A stretch of 64,000 nt of DNA from Synechococcus sp. PCC 7336 (GCF_000332275.1 NZ_CM001776.1:868001-932000), one strand, 5' to 3'. Shown: positions 10,053 to 20,153, counted from the stretch's first letter. Translations and numbers: made by a program. Notes: generated by a model not told the origin, from the letters alone.

Positions 10053-10970
10053 CTACAGGGGAGCAATTCCGGCGCAGTCGAGAATTTTCGGGATGAGGTG
10101 CTCCGCCTTGACTGCCATTAGATGAACACCTCGGCACAGTTGACGAGCCAACTTCACCTGCTCGGCGGCGATCGCTACCCCCTCCATTAACGGATCGGCA
10201 GCCTTTTCGAGACGAGCGATGGTAGCATCTGGGATTTTGACCCCCGGCAGGTACTTGTTGATAAAACGGGCATTTTTAGCCGATTTGAGCAAAAAAATTC
10301 CCACCAGAACGGGTTTGCCTAAAGGGTTGGCGATTTTTTCCACAAACAGTTGCAGGCGTTCGAAATCCGTAATCAGCTGGCTTTGAAAGAACTCGGCCCC
10401 AGCCTGTACCTTGCGATCGCAGCGGCGCTGCAAGCTACTGAAATTGGGATGCTGCGGATCGACGGCTGCCCCCGGAAATAAAGAAACGGGACCGTCAGGT
10501 AGCGGTTTTTCGTTGCAGTCAACACCGCGATTGAGCTTGCCAATTAGCCCCAGCAATCGGACCGCTTCGAGTTCGGATACCTGTCGCGCATCTCGGCAGT
10601 CCCCCAGTTTTACCGGATCGCCAGTCAGGGCCAGTACATTCGGAATCCCGAATGCCGCTGCCCCCATTAAGTCCCCCTGTAGGGCGATACGATTGCGATC
10701 GCGACAGGCCAGTTGCATCACCGCTTCCACCCCCGCCTGTTGAATCAGTGCCGCCGCCGCTAGGGGGCTCATACGAGCCATTGCCCGACTGGAATCGGTC
10801 ACATTGACGGCATGAACCCGACCCTTGAGAGCCTTTGCCCGAACCAGCATATGGCTCGGATCGCCTCCTTTGGGGGGGGCAACTTCTGCTGTCACGAGGA
10901 ATTGACCTTGCTGAGCTGCCAACCTGAGTTGAGAAGTGGAGGGGGTTGAATCGGAATGGGGCCAGTTCAC
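10053..10970 (-). CDS. methylenetetrahydrofolate reductase family protein
   Basis: This is a 305-aa TIM-barrel flavoenzyme of the MetF family. Early landmarks are TAEVAPPKGGDP and VNVTDSSRAMARMSP, then QLACRDRNRIALQGDLMGA and NVLALTGDPVKLGD, which match the family's folate and FAD site segments. Later comes AGAEFFQSQLITD. MetF makes 5-methyl-THF for methionine synthesis. Whether this copy is the housekeeping MetF or a paralogue cannot be told from sequence alone, because the N-terminus differs from the E. coli form. It is a single gene. Confidence 0.85.
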   Translation of the reverse strand: MNWPHSDSTPSTSQLRLAAQQGQFLVTAEVAPPKGGDPSHMLVRAKALKGRVHAVNVTDSSRAMARMSPLAAAALIQQAGVEAVMQLACRDRNRIALQGDLMGAAAFGIPNVLALTGDPVKLGDCRDARQVSELEAVRLLGLIGKLNRGVDCNEKPLPDGPVSLFPGAAVDPQHPNFSSLQRRCDRKVQAGAEFFQSQLITDFERLQLFVEKIANPLGKPVLVGIFLLKSAKNARFINKYLPGVKIPDATIARLEKAADPLMEGVAIAAEQVKLARQLCRGVHLMAVKAEHLIPKILDCAGIAPL

Positions 10971-11249
10971 AAGTTGTCGAGTGAGATAGGTACGATCGAA
11001 GTTCTAGCTGCAGCTTTGGGAAGCCGTTCAAACAAATTTTTCCTACTGCACCTTGACGCGATCGCAGGTTACTCCATCGACGCGCAGTGAAGCGGGAGAT
11101 TGAGGCAATTGGCGAATGACAGCGATTCTTTCTGAGGAGGCTGTCGATTCGTTCCAGCATTCTATCGTCAATCGGTATAGCCCCCGAGGGGAAATGCATT
11201 CATCCAGCAAATACAACTTGGCCGAGATATCGATCGCAACAGCGGGAAA

Positions 11250-11552
11250 TCAACGGATGGGGTGGTGCAAGGTGACTAATTTCGTGCCGTCTGGGAACGT
11301 CGCTTCCACTTGAATTTCTGGAATCATTTCCGGGACTCCCGGCATCACGTCCTCCCGCGACAAGATCGCCAACCCCTCACTCATCAGGGTGGCCACTGAC
11401 TTGCCGTCGCGAGCCCCTTCTAAAACCGCCGAGCTCAGTAGAGCGACCGATTCGGGATAGTTGAGTTTGAGACCGCGATCGCGCCGATCTCGAGCCAGTT
11501 GACCGGCGAGATAAATTAACAGCTTGTCTTTTTCTTGGGGGGAGAGATGCAT
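11250..11552 (-). CDS. ureA: urease gamma subunit
   Basis: UreA is the small structural subunit of nickel urease, which hydrolyses urea to ammonia. The 100-aa protein shows the family signature [12 protein letters not shown], then [21 protein letters not shown] and [20 protein letters not shown]. It stands alone here, without ureB, ureC or accessory genes, a dispersed arrangement also seen in other cyanobacteria. The 280 bp between it and the MetF-like gene hold no convincing gene. Confidence 0.97.
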   Translation of the reverse strand: MHLSPQEKDKLLIYLAGQLARDRRDRGLKLNYPESVALLSSAVLEGARDGKSVATLMSEGLAILSREDVMPGVPEMIPEIQVEATFPDGTKLVTLHHPIR

Positions 11553-11722
11553 GTCGTTAAAGTCTGGATGCAGCGCTGCGGTAATCCTACCCCGTTTCTT
11601 TCAGGCTGCACGGGGCCTAGCTGAAGACGAGTCTGGGGGATGCTATGCGTTTGGGTCGCAAGCTTTTAGCATGGAGAAGTTTGCATGCGTTTGCCTTGGC
11701 AAGCGCGGGAGTGGGGACAGGC

Positions 11723-12538
11723 ATGGGTCGAGATATTGGTCTATTGGTGCTCGATATTGACGGCACGATCGCCGGGGACAGCAACGAAGTCTCCGAACCA
11801 GTACTCAATGCAATTGAGGCGGTGAAATCCAAAGGCATTCGAGTGGCGATCGCCACTGGGCGCATGTACCAATCGGCAGAACGCTTCTATCGCAAGATTG
11901 ACTCCGACATGCCTTTAGCGGCCTATCAAGGGGCGCTGCTCAAAGATCCCCGCGACGGTAGAGTCCACCACCACCACCATTTGCCTTTAGAGATGGCTCG
12001 AACCCTGTTAGCCCAGCTAGAGCAACATTCCCTCGATGCCATCCACCTCTACATCGATGACGAGTTGTATATTCGGCAAGCCAACCCCCTCAGCGATTGG
12101 TATGCCGAACGGTCCCGCGTTCGCTTGAACTATTTGGCTAACCTCGACACAGACTCTCTGACCGCCCCGCCCACCAAAATTCTCGGCATGACTCGGAATA
12201 CTGAGAAGATTGACGAGTTGTTGGCACAGATGCGCGATCGCTTTTCACCCACAGAGTTGTATCTCACCAAATCGGTCCCCACCTTCTTTGAAGCCGCTCA
12301 TCCGGGGGTTAACAAAGGGATCGCTGTGAAATATATGGCAGAGGATCTACTGGGATTGCAGGCCGAGCGGGTGATGGTGGTGGGGGATAGCCACAACGAT
12401 ATTGAAATGCTGGGTTATGCCGGTACGGCGGTGGCGATGGGTAATGCCCCTGCAGACGTGCAGGCCCATGCCAATTGGGTGGCTCCGGCGATCGAGCGCG
12501 ATGGTGTAGCCGCTGCCATTGAAGAATTTTTGCTTTAG
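11723..12538 (+). CDS. HAD-superfamily phosphatase, Cof type
   Basis: This is a 271-aa HAD IIB (Cof-like) hydrolase. The nucleophile motif is LVLDIDGTI at the N-terminus. Motif II is VAIATGR, the cap domain is central, and motifs III-IV are the Lys before GVNKGIA and VMVVGDSHNDIEML. Such enzymes dephosphorylate sugar phosphates or flavin precursors; the substrate here is unknown. The start at ATG 11723 has GGGGA upstream. An in-frame ATG at 11645 would add 26 unlikely residues. Confidence 0.9.
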   Translation: MGRDIGLLVLDIDGTIAGDSNEVSEPVLNAIEAVKSKGIRVAIATGRMYQSAERFYRKIDSDMPLAAYQGALLKDPRDGRVHHHHHLPLEMARTLLAQLEQHSLDAIHLYIDDELYIRQANPLSDWYAERSRVRLNYLANLDTDSLTAPPTKILGMTRNTEKIDELLAQMRDRFSPTELYLTKSVPTFFEAAHPGVNKGIAVKYMAEDLLGLQAERVMVVGDSHNDIEMLGYAGTAVAMGNAPADVQAHANWVAPAIERDGVAAAIEEFLL

Positions 12539-12702
12539 TTGGCGAGCATTGCGAGGTCTGGAGATTATCCGACCGAGCTCGCCCGTAAAAAAACCTGAGG
12601 TCGATGGCTCTGTCTGGCCCCCAGCCCCAGCCCCTGTCGAACTGACGTTAAAAAAAGCTCGGCGATCGCCGCGCCCTCTCAATCAATTAGCCCCAAAGGA
12701 GT

Positions 12703-13191
12703 CTACAAAGGAGGCATGTCCAAAATGTTGGGTCCCCAACCGGGGGCAACCTCAGCAGCCTTGAGGATAAACGCTTCTAACTTCAGAAGGGTAATGTCGT
12801 CCATCCAGGCGTCAGGTACCTTGCGGCACTCAAAGCTTTCCTCAGAACCGTCATAGGCGATCGGTTCCCGCTGGAACTCCATCAAGGCTGTCAGGTTCGT
12901 CCTGGGGGGATTCGCCCCAGCTAAATCATCCATCGATAGAGTCACGGTCGGATTGGGCAACGTTGCCCCCCCCACATGACAATTGATGCAATTGCTCTCG
13001 AACAGCCGCTTGCCGTCGCTTAACTCCTCTGCTGTCACAGTCACCATTGTCCCTTGCGCATCCAGCGGCAACTGAATGGGGTCGCGGACGTGGAGATAGT
13101 GAACAACATAGTTATCGAGTTTGGCCACCGCCTGCGCTGCACACTGCAGCAGCAGGACAATAGCTAAAAAGAAGGCGGCAACAGTTTTCAT
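12703..13191 (-). CDS. psbV2: PsbV2, cytochrome c-550-like protein
   Basis: This is a secreted 162-aa c-type cytochrome related to photosystem II PsbV. A signal peptide ends near residue 23. The haem site is CINCH (68-72). Where PsbV has its second axial His, this protein has Cys122 in ESFECRKV. His/Cys haem ligation is known for PsbV2 of Thermosynechococcus. It lies directly downstream of psbV on the same strand, the same order as there. PsbV2 can partly replace PsbV at the lumenal side of PSII; its normal role is not settled. Confidence 0.88.
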   Translation of the reverse strand: MKTVAAFFLAIVLLLQCAAQAVAKLDNYVVHYLHVRDPIQLPLDAQGTMVTVTAEELSDGKRLFESNCINCHVGGATLPNPTVTLSMDDLAGANPPRTNLTALMEFQREPIAYDGSEESFECRKVPDAWMDDITLLKLEAFILKAAEVAPGWGPNILDMPPL

Positions 13192-13219
13192 AAACCTTGA
13201 CTGACGCGAGGATAGGACG

Positions 13220-13756
13220 TTACTCCTTGAGTCGCCCCCAAGAAGAGTCGTGGGCGACGTTCTTAGACTTACCCCAGCCGGGAATCACTTTTGCCTGCTG
13301 CAGGATGTGAGCGGCAATGAGTTCCACATCGGATTCCGTCAAGCCGCGCATCTCAATATAGACATCGTCCATATCGAGATTGGGATGGAATTCTGCTAAT
13401 GACTCCTGCCCGTCGTAGGTGGTGGGGTTCTTGACGTAATCCACAATGCCCTCAACGGTGTCGCGGCGGGGGGTAGCGTTTGCTAGATCGTCCAAACTCA
13501 GAGCGATATCTGGATTGGTATAGGTCGCGCCAGCAATATGGCAGTGGCCGCAGGTGGGGTTGAACAGAGTTCGACCTTTATCTAACTCCGCCTCGGTATA
13601 GGTTTTGGTTTCAGTGGCGTTGTACTGAACCGTGCGATCTTCTGGGGAGAAGGTGACGGCTAGCGCGGGAGAGAAGCTGAAACCGGCCAATAGGGCAAAG
13701 ACGCTCGCTAATAGCCAGGTGGCGATCTTCTTAAACGGTGCCAATACGCGAAACAT
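13220..13756 (-). CDS. psbV: cytochrome c-550, photosystem II extrinsic subunit
   Basis: PsbV binds the lumenal face of PSII and stabilises the oxygen-evolving cluster. The 178-aa precursor has a lumen-targeting signal ending at ALA33. The haem site is CGHCH (69-73) and the second axial ligand is His124 in AEFHPN. It heads a two-gene unit with psbV2 (28 bp gap). One oddity is the C-terminus: after PGWGK it runs on with a polar tail ending WGRLKE instead of the usual short Gly-rich aromatic end. Confidence 0.95.
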   Translation of the reverse strand: MFRVLAPFKKIATWLLASVFALLAGFSFSPALAVTFSPEDRTVQYNATETKTYTEAELDKGRTLFNPTCGHCHIAGATYTNPDIALSLDDLANATPRRDTVEGIVDYVKNPTTYDGQESLAEFHPNLDMDDVYIEMRGLTESDVELIAAHILQQAKVIPGWGKSKNVAHDSSWGRLKE

Positions 13757-13912
13757 GGTTCTCCTTCAGACAGCTAAAAATTATCAAAACAGCATTGCTC
13801 AATCAGTGGCGATGCCTGCGATCGCCCGCTCGAATATTAAAACAATAAATCATTTTGTAAAGCACGAGATCGTCGTTCTCAGATTCAGCCCGCCAGATAG
13901 CCGAGATCGAGC

Positions 13913-15211
13913 CTAAGAGCGCTCCTGCGGTCGGAATTGCTTTTGCGATTCCAAATTAAACAGAACCTGCAGCGAGCGCATCGCAGCGCGGCGGGCTTCA
14001 ATGTCTCGCTGCGCTCGCAGTTGCACCATCGGGTCGTGCAGGATTTTGTTGACAATGCCGCGAGTGAGGGCGTCAATCACTTCTAAATGCTTTTCAGCAA
14101 ACTCTGAGCCCAAGCGAGACAGAGCTTTCTCCATCTCCTGCGCCCGGATAGTCTCCACTTTATCGCGCAAGCTACTGATCGTAGGCACGGTCTCCAGCGA
14201 TCGCCACCACTCGTAGAAGGTGTCGACCTCCTCCTCCAACATCGCCTCGGCTTTTTCTGCCATTTTGAGACGATAGGCGCGGTTCTCTTCGACTACGACG
14301 GACAGATCGTCCACGTTATAGCAGTGAACGTTGGGCAATTCCTCGACATCTGCAGCAATATTGCGCGGTACCGAGATATCTACCATCGAAATGAGGCGAT
14401 CGCCATCCAACAAGGGCTGTAGGCACTCTCTGTATAACAAGGGCTCGGTTGCCCCCGTGCCAGTAAAGACCAGATCGGCTCGGGCGACACACTCGAGCAG
14501 CGCTTCAATCGGCTCTACCGCCATCTCGACATCGTAATGGGAGACGAGCTTTTGAGCCTTCTCCAGCGATCGGTTGATGACGGTAATACGGTTGGCTTTC
14601 TTGGCAATCAAATGGGTCAGCAGCAGGCGGCACATCTTGCCTGCACCTACCACAGCAATATTGAGGTCGATAAGACTGCCTTGCTTGGCTTGCATCAGTT
14701 CCACAGCTGCCGAGCTAATGCTGACCGCACCAGTACCGATATCTGTGTCGGTGCGCACCCGCTTACCGGCTGTAATTGCAGACTTAAACAAGCGATTGAG
14801 AATGCGACCCATGCCCTTACTGCTTTGCCCCACCCGCTGGGCGGTTTTCACCTGAGCCAAAATTTGACCTTCGCCCAGCACGAGGCTATCTAGACCGCCA
14901 GCCACCCGCATCAGATGCATGATGGCGTCTTGGTAGAGCAAAGTGAATAAGTGGGGGCGGATCTTGGCCAAATTGAGTTGCTTGAATTCCGCCAAGAACT
15001 GCATCGACTCTCGAACGCCACTCTCCATATCGCCGGTCACGATATAGACTTCCAGGCGATTGCAAGTGCTCAGGATGGTGGCCTCTTCAATATGGGGATA
15101 GCCGCAGAGTGTGGCGATCGCCTCTTCAACCTGGGATTCGGGGATACTGAGTTGTTCTCGAATTTCAACTGGGGCAGTGCGGTGGCTCAAACCGACAACA
15201 GCAATGAACAT
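13913..15211 (-). CDS. hemA: glutamyl-tRNA reductase
   Basis: HemA reduces glutamyl-tRNA to glutamate-1-semialdehyde, the committed step to haem and chlorophyll. Starting at ATG 15211 ([14 protein letters not shown]) gives 432 aa and puts the catalytic cysteine at position 50 (STCNRLEVY), the canonical place. The [10 protein letters not shown] motif, an NADPH domain (VVGAGKM) and a C-terminal dimerisation helix follow. An in-frame ATG at 15253 would add 14 residues. Tetrapyrrole control is represented elsewhere in the window by a GUN4-domain gene. Confidence 0.97.
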   Translation of the reverse strand: MFIAVVGLSHRTAPVEIREQLSIPESQVEEAIATLCGYPHIEEATILSTCNRLEVYIVTGDMESGVRESMQFLAEFKQLNLAKIRPHLFTLLYQDAIMHLMRVAGGLDSLVLGEGQILAQVKTAQRVGQSSKGMGRILNRLFKSAITAGKRVRTDTDIGTGAVSISSAAVELMQAKQGSLIDLNIAVVGAGKMCRLLLTHLIAKKANRITVINRSLEKAQKLVSHYDVEMAVEPIEALLECVARADLVFTGTGATEPLLYRECLQPLLDGDRLISMVDISVPRNIAADVEELPNVHCYNVDDLSVVVEENRAYRLKMAEKAEAMLEEEVDTFYEWWRSLETVPTISSLRDKVETIRAQEMEKALSRLGSEFAEKHLEVIDALTRGIVNKILHDPMVQLRAQRDIEARRAAMRSLQVLFNLESQKQFRPQERS

Positions 15212-15600
15212 ATCTTTCCCTATTTCCTCCCTGAGAACAGATGTCTTGGCCATCGGCTGTACTTAACACAATTGCAACCGCGCAGCCACCCCAAACGACG
15301 CTCTACCTAAAATCGATGCGTTCGACATCTTGATGAGTAGAGAGCGCAGAGTAGAGTGGAGGCTTCAACCCAGACAATAACAAAGCATGAAACGTTTTTT
15401 TATTAGGCCAGCTTTTAACAAGCGTACCTGAGTATTAATCACAGTATCGACCCAGAAGTGGCGGAATTGGCTGAAGAGTTGTTACAGTTTTAGGTCTCAT
15501 TTTTGTTTACATTTCGAAATATTTTTGCCTTTGCACAGCAACTCCTACACGTACGGGGCGAGTCAACCCCTCAACTCCAGAGGCGATTGGCCGGATCGAT
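15212..15600. other. intergenic region upstream of hemA
   Basis: About 390 bp hold no gene I can support. The stretch includes the hemA promoter region, read on the minus strand, and several T-rich runs. A 14-codon open frame at 15387 has no ribosome site and was left out. Confidence 0.5.
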
Positions 15601-15638
15601 GCAAAGACAGCAGATATCTGACGATCTGCTGTCTTTGC
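15601..15638 (-). terminator. long hairpin downstream of the FBPase/SBPase gene
   Basis: A perfect 15-bp inverted repeat (15601-15615 with 15624-15638) encloses an 8-nt loop, about 70 bp after the stop of the minus-strand bisphosphatase gene. There is no T-run behind it. The stem is strong enough to end or protect that transcript. Confidence 0.7.
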
Positions 15639-15706
15639 ACGGGGAAACCGGTCAGTTCTTGCAAGATTGCCGCAGGCGCCTGAATCGATAGCGTCGAGAG
15701 ATGCCT

Positions 15707-16747
15707 CTAGCGCAACTGTAGGTAGTTGGGCAGATGCTCTTTGACGTGGATGGTGTCCACAAAGCGGACGGTTTTAGACTGACTGGAAATAACGAGAGAT
15801 TCGGTGCGAATGCCACCCTTGAATAAACGAACGCCGCGCATTAAATCGCCGTTGGTAATGCCGCAGGCCGCGAATAGCACTTCCTTGCCACTAGCGAGTT
15901 CTTCGGCTTCGTAGACTTTATCGAAGTCCTCAATGCCTTTTTCCCGCAATTCCCGTTCGGTTTCTTCCATCGAAGGCAGATAGGTACCAGCCTTGACCAC
16001 CTCGGGATCGTAAATCAGACGACCTTGGAAGTGGGCACCCAGGCAACGCAGGGCAGCGGCAGAAATAACCCCTTCGGGGGCAGCACCAATTCCCATCAGA
16101 GCGTGAATGCCGGTACCGCTGAAGGCAGCGGACAGGGCTGCAGAGATATCGCCATCGGAGATCAGGCGAACCCGAGCACCCGTTGCGCGAATGTCCGCAA
16201 TTAAATTGTCGTGGCGGGAGCGGTCCATCACGATCACAACTAACTCTTCAACCGAGCGATCCAAGCAGTCAGCGATAATCTGCAAGTTTTTAGCGGCAGG
16301 GTAGTCGATATGCACTTTGCCTCTGCACTGAGGCGGTGCGGCCAACTTCTGCATGTAAACGTCGGGGGCATTGAGTAGACCGCCCTTTTCAGAGATGGCC
16401 AGCACTGCCATGGAGCCGTTGCGACCGGTGGCAACGAGGTTAGTTCCTTCGCAGGGATCGACGGCAATATCGATTTCGGTCAGTTCTTCGAGTCGGCAAA
16501 ACTCGGCAGCATTGGGCTGGGTACAAATGCCGACTTCCTCTCCAATGTAGAGCATGGGAGCTTCGTCGCGGGTGCCTTCGCCGATCACAATTCGACCGCG
16601 CATTTGAATTTGGTTAAACCGCTCCCGCATTGCCTCGACAGCAGCTTCGTCAGCCTCATCTTTTAGCCCCGTCCCCATCAACTGGGCGGAGGCGATCGCC
16701 GCTTGTTCGACGACCTCAATAATTTGCAATCCTAATGTGTTGTCCAC
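15707..16747 (-). CDS. glpX: class II fructose-1,6-/sedoheptulose-1,7-bisphosphatase
   Basis: This is the cyanobacterial F/SBPase, a Calvin-cycle enzyme that dephosphorylates both bisphosphates. GlpX-family landmarks are [20 protein letters not shown], the metal-site [10 protein letters not shown], and [13 protein letters not shown] take GTG 16747 as the start ([10 protein letters not shown]), because AGAGGA lies just upstream and the result, 346 aa, matches the family. An ATG at 16828 would add 27 residues with no family similarity. It is a single gene with a strong downstream hairpin. Confidence 0.95.
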   Translation of the reverse strand: MDNTLGLQIIEVVEQAAIASAQLMGTGLKDEADEAAVEAMRERFNQIQMRGRIVIGEGTRDEAPMLYIGEEVGICTQPNAAEFCRLEELTEIDIAVDPCEGTNLVATGRNGSMAVLAISEKGGLLNAPDVYMQKLAAPPQCRGKVHIDYPAAKNLQIIADCLDRSVEELVVIVMDRSRHDNLIADIRATGARVRLISDGDISAALSAAFSGTGIHALMGIGAAPEGVISAAALRCLGAHFQGRLIYDPEVVKAGTYLPSMEETERELREKGIEDFDKVYEAEELASGKEVLFAACGITNGDLMRGVRLFKGGIRTESLVISSQSKTVRFVDTIHVKEHLPNYLQLR

Positions 16748-17236
16748 TGTTCCTCTCTCAGATGCTCTAGCAAAATCGGAGATCGCCTCAGGCGATCCCT
16801 GCGGAAATACCTCGTTCAGTTGCGTCAACCGATCGGCTGTTAGTCCAAGGATTTAGTGTACCAGTCAGGGGCTTGTTGTAGTGTTGCAGCGACATTGGAA
16901 TCGTTACGGCAAATGGAGTGTGTGGAGGAGCTGCTGCTCGGAGCCAGCGAAGGTTGCCTCCAGTAATTTTCGCTACAATCGCAATTGCAGCAGGCTTTTG
17001 GGGTACTACTAAGGTGCGCGGCTATGCAGCACAGCCTTAACTCTGGCCTTGTCTATCAGCGGCGGCGATGGTGGCAGTCAGCAGAGCGACATCGATGGTG
17101 GCCGTTGATTGCAAGCCTCGATTGCGACCCTCGCTCGATCGTTCGTGTCGGGCGACCCATTGAACTCCTCAGTTAGATTGTGGCATTGCCCGGCACTTTT
17201 GCGATCGGGCAGCATATTGGTTAGAAATCACTGTTC
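16748..17236. other. intergenic region between divergent genes
   Basis: About 490 bp lie between the divergent bisphosphatase and protein kinase genes. I see no credible gene, RNA or repeat. Open frames across it are short, Trp/Arg-rich and lack ribosome sites. Promoters for both neighbours must lie here. Confidence 0.5.
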
Positions 17237-18907
17237 ATGCAAACTTGCTACTGTCTCAATCCCAATTGCTCTCAACCGCAGAACGAGCGAGCGGCGACCC
17301 ACTGCGCCACCTGCGGCATGAAACTACTCCTGCGCGATCGCTATCGGGCTTACAAGCGGCTGGGGCAGGGGGGATTTGGCACTACCTTTTTGGCTCGCGA
17401 TCGCGATATGCCGTCGCAACCCTGGCGAGTGATCAAGCAGTTGCGCGTTGCCGATGCGTCGGAGCAGGTAGCAGAGCTCTCCAAAGAATTATTCACGCGG
17501 GAAGCCCAAGTCTTGGAAAAGCTGGGGGAGCATTCTCAAATTCCCACACTATTTGCCTACTTTGAAGAAGGCGGTCACTTTTACCTCGTGCAGGAATTTG
17601 TTCTGGGTACCACCCTCTCGAATGAGTTGCACCGCAACGGACCGATGTCAGAGGAGCAAGTACGGCAGGTGATGCAAGAGATGCTGCTGATCCTGAGTTA
17701 CGTCCACAGTAAGAACACCGTTCATCGCGATATCAAGCCCGCCAATCTAATTCGCCGCAAAGAGGACCAGCGGCTGGTGCTGATTGACTTTGGGGCTGTT
17801 AAACAAATGGGGATCGCGGGCATGGAAGAAATGCCCTCTTCTGTGACAGCAATTCGATCGCTCGGGTTTTCTCCCCCAGAACAGGTGTCGGGGCAAACGG
17901 TGGGGCCAGCCAGCGATCTCTATGCTTTGGGGGCCACCTGCGTCAATCTACTCACCAAGCAATCTCCGACCAAATTTTACGATCACCAGTACGGCTGCTG
18001 GACCTGGCGCGACACACTGGAGCTGAGCGATCGCTTCGCCGAAATTTTAGAGCGGCTCTTACATCCGTCCATGTCCGAGCGATACGAGAGCGCAACAGCG
18101 GTGCTGCGAGCATTGCAGCAGGCCAACGGCGACACTGCTGCCATTCGACGTCCAACCGCCACCTACGCTTCAGCCGCACCGACAAAAACGCCCAATAGCA
18201 TTCCGATTTCGCAAAATTGGTCGGCCCGTCGGATCGACAGTGGATTTCAGCCAATTTCTCCCTACCGCGAGGAGCAACCAACGGTATCCAAAACCACCTT
18301 AGTGAGGGTAAATGGTCGCCAGCGAGGGGCCATCGGCCACAACAGTGACTCTCCCACTGGTTTTGGGCAGGTTAACGGGCGCCGCACCGCTGAGGTCAAA
18401 CCTCCCTCCACGTCTTTAGTAGGGGCCGATCTGCGCGATCGCAATATGGCAAAGCAAAACTTGGCGGGTGCAAGTTTGCGCAATGCTAATTTGTGCGGTA
18501 CCAACCTCTCGGGGGCCGATCTGCGCGGCGCGGATTTGCGAGGGGTGCTATTTACCGGTGCGCCCCCCGCTTGGAAGCAGATCGCGTTTCGAGTGCTGGG
18601 GGGCGCGCGCACGCTGGCTGGTATGCTTGGCGGACTGTTGTGCTTGCTGTTGGCAGTTGGGGCTGCAGGGGCTGCAATCTACTTTCTGACCGGCAACTAT
18701 TTGCTGGTGGGAGCAGCCGGATTGTTTGCCGGGATTTTATCCGGTTGGTATGTTTGGAGGTTTACGGGCGATCGCTTGGGACTCTCCCATCTCAATTCAG
18801 AGGAACCGCAGCGATATACGCTGCTGAAAGGGACTGACTTGCGCAAGGCAAAACTGGATGGTTACTTTCGCCAACATGCCAAGCGCCAGGGGGCAGTGCT
18901 GAAGTAG
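17237..18907 (+). CDS. Ser/Thr protein kinase with Cys-rich head and pentapeptide repeats (SpkB-like)
   Basis: This 556-aa protein is modular. An N-terminal Cys-rich ribbon (C4, C6, C11, C23, C26) is followed by a Hanks-type kinase domain. It shows the Gly loop GQGGFGTTF (43-51), Lys67, HRD at 163-165 and DFG from D184. A disordered linker is followed by pentapeptide repeats (A-D/N-L-x-x, about 395-430), then hydrophobic spans near 455-495, and a short ADLRKAK-like repeat at the end. The layout resembles SpkB of Synechocystis. It is probably membrane-linked and involved in signalling; substrates are unknown. It ends 4 bp from convergent hisF. Confidence 0.9.
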   Translation: MQTCYCLNPNCSQPQNERAATHCATCGMKLLLRDRYRAYKRLGQGGFGTTFLARDRDMPSQPWRVIKQLRVADASEQVAELSKELFTREAQVLEKLGEHSQIPTLFAYFEEGGHFYLVQEFVLGTTLSNELHRNGPMSEEQVRQVMQEMLLILSYVHSKNTVHRDIKPANLIRRKEDQRLVLIDFGAVKQMGIAGMEEMPSSVTAIRSLGFSPPEQVSGQTVGPASDLYALGATCVNLLTKQSPTKFYDHQYGCWTWRDTLELSDRFAEILERLLHPSMSERYESATAVLRALQQANGDTAAIRRPTATYASAAPTKTPNSIPISQNWSARRIDSGFQPISPYREEQPTVSKTTLVRVNGRQRGAIGHNSDSPTGFGQVNGRRTAEVKPPSTSLVGADLRDRNMAKQNLAGASLRNANLCGTNLSGADLRGADLRGVLFTGAPPAWKQIAFRVLGGARTLAGMLGGLLCLLLAVGAAGAAIYFLTGNYLLVGAAGLFAGILSGWYVWRFTGDRLGLSHLNSEEPQRYTLLKGTDLRKAKLDGYFRQHAKRQGAVLK

Positions 18908-18911
18908 TCCT

Positions 18912-19679
18912 CTAAAAGCGTACGGGAATTTGATGGGCGGCCAAGTCGTCTTTGATTTGTCGGACGGATAGTTGGCCGAAGTGGAGTAGAGATGCCAGGA
19001 GGGCAGCTTCGGCTTTGCCCTCGGTGAGGGCTGCGCGGATGTGGGTGGTGTTACCTGCCCCCCCCGAAGCGATGACGGGAATTTCAACTGAGTCGGCCAC
19101 TTGGCGGGTGAGCTCGAGATCGTAGCCTGCTTGGGTGCCGTCGGCGTCCATGCTGGTGAGCAGAATTTCGCCTGCGCCTCGGGCGGCCATCTCTTTGGCC
19201 CAGGCGATCGCATCTAACCCTGTGGCCTCGCGACCGCCTCGCACGTAGACTTCCCAGCCAGCTTCGTCTGCCCCTGTTTTGCGGCGGGCATCGATCGCTA
19301 CCACAATGCACTGTTGGCCGAATAACGTACTGGCTTCGCTGACGAGCTCGGGGGTGCGGACTGCGGCGGAGTTGATGCTGACTTTATCGGCTCCAGCTCG
19401 CAGCAGGTCTCGGATATTCTCAACTGTGCGGACGCCCCCGCCGACGGTGAGAGGGATAAAGACTTGTTCGGCGGTGTGCCGGACGATGTCGTAGAGGATG
19501 CCGCGATCTTCGTGGGTGGCGGTGATGTCGAGGAAGACCAGTTCGTCGGCTCCGGCTTCGTTGTAGACGCGGGCCAGTTCGACGGGATCGCCCGCATCGA
19601 CGAGGTTGACGAAGTTAATGCCCTTGACGACGCGACCGGCATTAACGTCTAGGCAGGGCAGAATGCGTTTGGCTAACAT
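18912..19679 (-). CDS. hisF: imidazole glycerol phosphate synthase cyclase subunit
   Basis: HisF closes the imidazole ring in histidine synthesis using ammonia from HisH. The 255-aa TIM barrel starts [12 protein letters not shown] with catalytic Asp11. The second catalytic Asp lies in VVAIDARRK. Phosphate-binding segments VGGGVRT and ASGGAGN are present. It is a single gene, convergent with the kinase gene. Confidence 0.97.
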   Translation of the reverse strand: MLAKRILPCLDVNAGRVVKGINFVNLVDAGDPVELARVYNEAGADELVFLDITATHEDRGILYDIVRHTAEQVFIPLTVGGGVRTVENIRDLLRAGADKVSINSAAVRTPELVSEASTLFGQQCIVVAIDARRKTGADEAGWEVYVRGGREATGLDAIAWAKEMAARGAGEILLTSMDADGTQAGYDLELTRQVADSVEIPVIASGGAGNTTHIRAALTEGKAEAALLASLLHFGQLSVRQIKDDLAAHQIPVRF

Positions 19680-19737
19680 GGCGAGCGATCGCGACAGCAG
19701 TAGTTTGAGTGTGGCATATCGCGATCGCGCGGCGGAT

Positions 19738-19863
19738 CTATAACGCGATCTCGAAAACAGGCAGAATTCTGGGCTGATTGTCGAGCTGACCCACTTGTCG
19801 GGCTCCCATGCGCTCGTAGAACCCGGCAGCGTTTGGAAGCGATCGCAGGATTCCTAAATCGAG
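19738..19863 (-). pseudogene. relic of a GNAT acetyltransferase (C-terminal end only)
   Basis: The last 35 or so codons of a minus-strand frame read [20 protein letters not shown] and then LPVFEIAL, the typical C-terminal pattern of GNAT N-acetyltransferases (asparagine-alanine, phenylalanine-tyrosine, glycine). The acetyl-CoA-binding core that should precede it is absent. What lies upstream does not fit the family, so this is a truncated remnant. Confidence 0.6.
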
Positions 19864-19953
19864 TGGGCACATTAGGGTGTCTACACTGCACACCCATCTG
19901 AAGTGCGGGTCCCTGCAGGCTTGCAATCCCAACTGGAGCAGAAGGTCGGTCTT

Positions 19954-20034
19954 ATGTCTACGGAACAAATCAGAGCGATCGTGGGCCTCTCAACGGCTTT
20001 GCTAATACTGATTGCCTTTAGTCTGCTGACTTAG
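19954..20034 (+). CDS. possible 26-aa single-span membrane peptide
   Basis: ATG 19954 opens 26 codons to TAG 20032-20034, with a GAAGGT ribosome-site candidate about 8 nt upstream. The peptide has a short polar head (MSTEQIR) followed by about 18 hydrophobic residues (LSTALLILIAFSLL), the shape of tiny photosystem and cytochrome b6f subunits. It matches none I know. About 120 bp separate it from raf1 downstream. Confidence 0.4.
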   Translation: MSTEQIRAIVGLSTALLILIAFSLLT

Positions 20035-20153
20035 AGCTGTCCAAAATTATTTGACAGCTAATCGGGATCGCAGACAAGAGCTGGGGCGATCGCTCAACTA
20101 CTATTGGAGAGAGGGGCAGCTTGTCCCCCTTCTTCTAACCTGTCAAAACTGCA

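Noticed and set aside
11116-11313. A 65-codon plus-strand frame between the MetF-like gene and ureA
   Set aside because: It overlaps the ureA 3' end antisense, has no family features and a weak ribosome site.
15503-15691. A 62-codon plus-strand frame after hemA
   Set aside because: It is largely the translation of the 15-bp hairpin and has no protein-like features.
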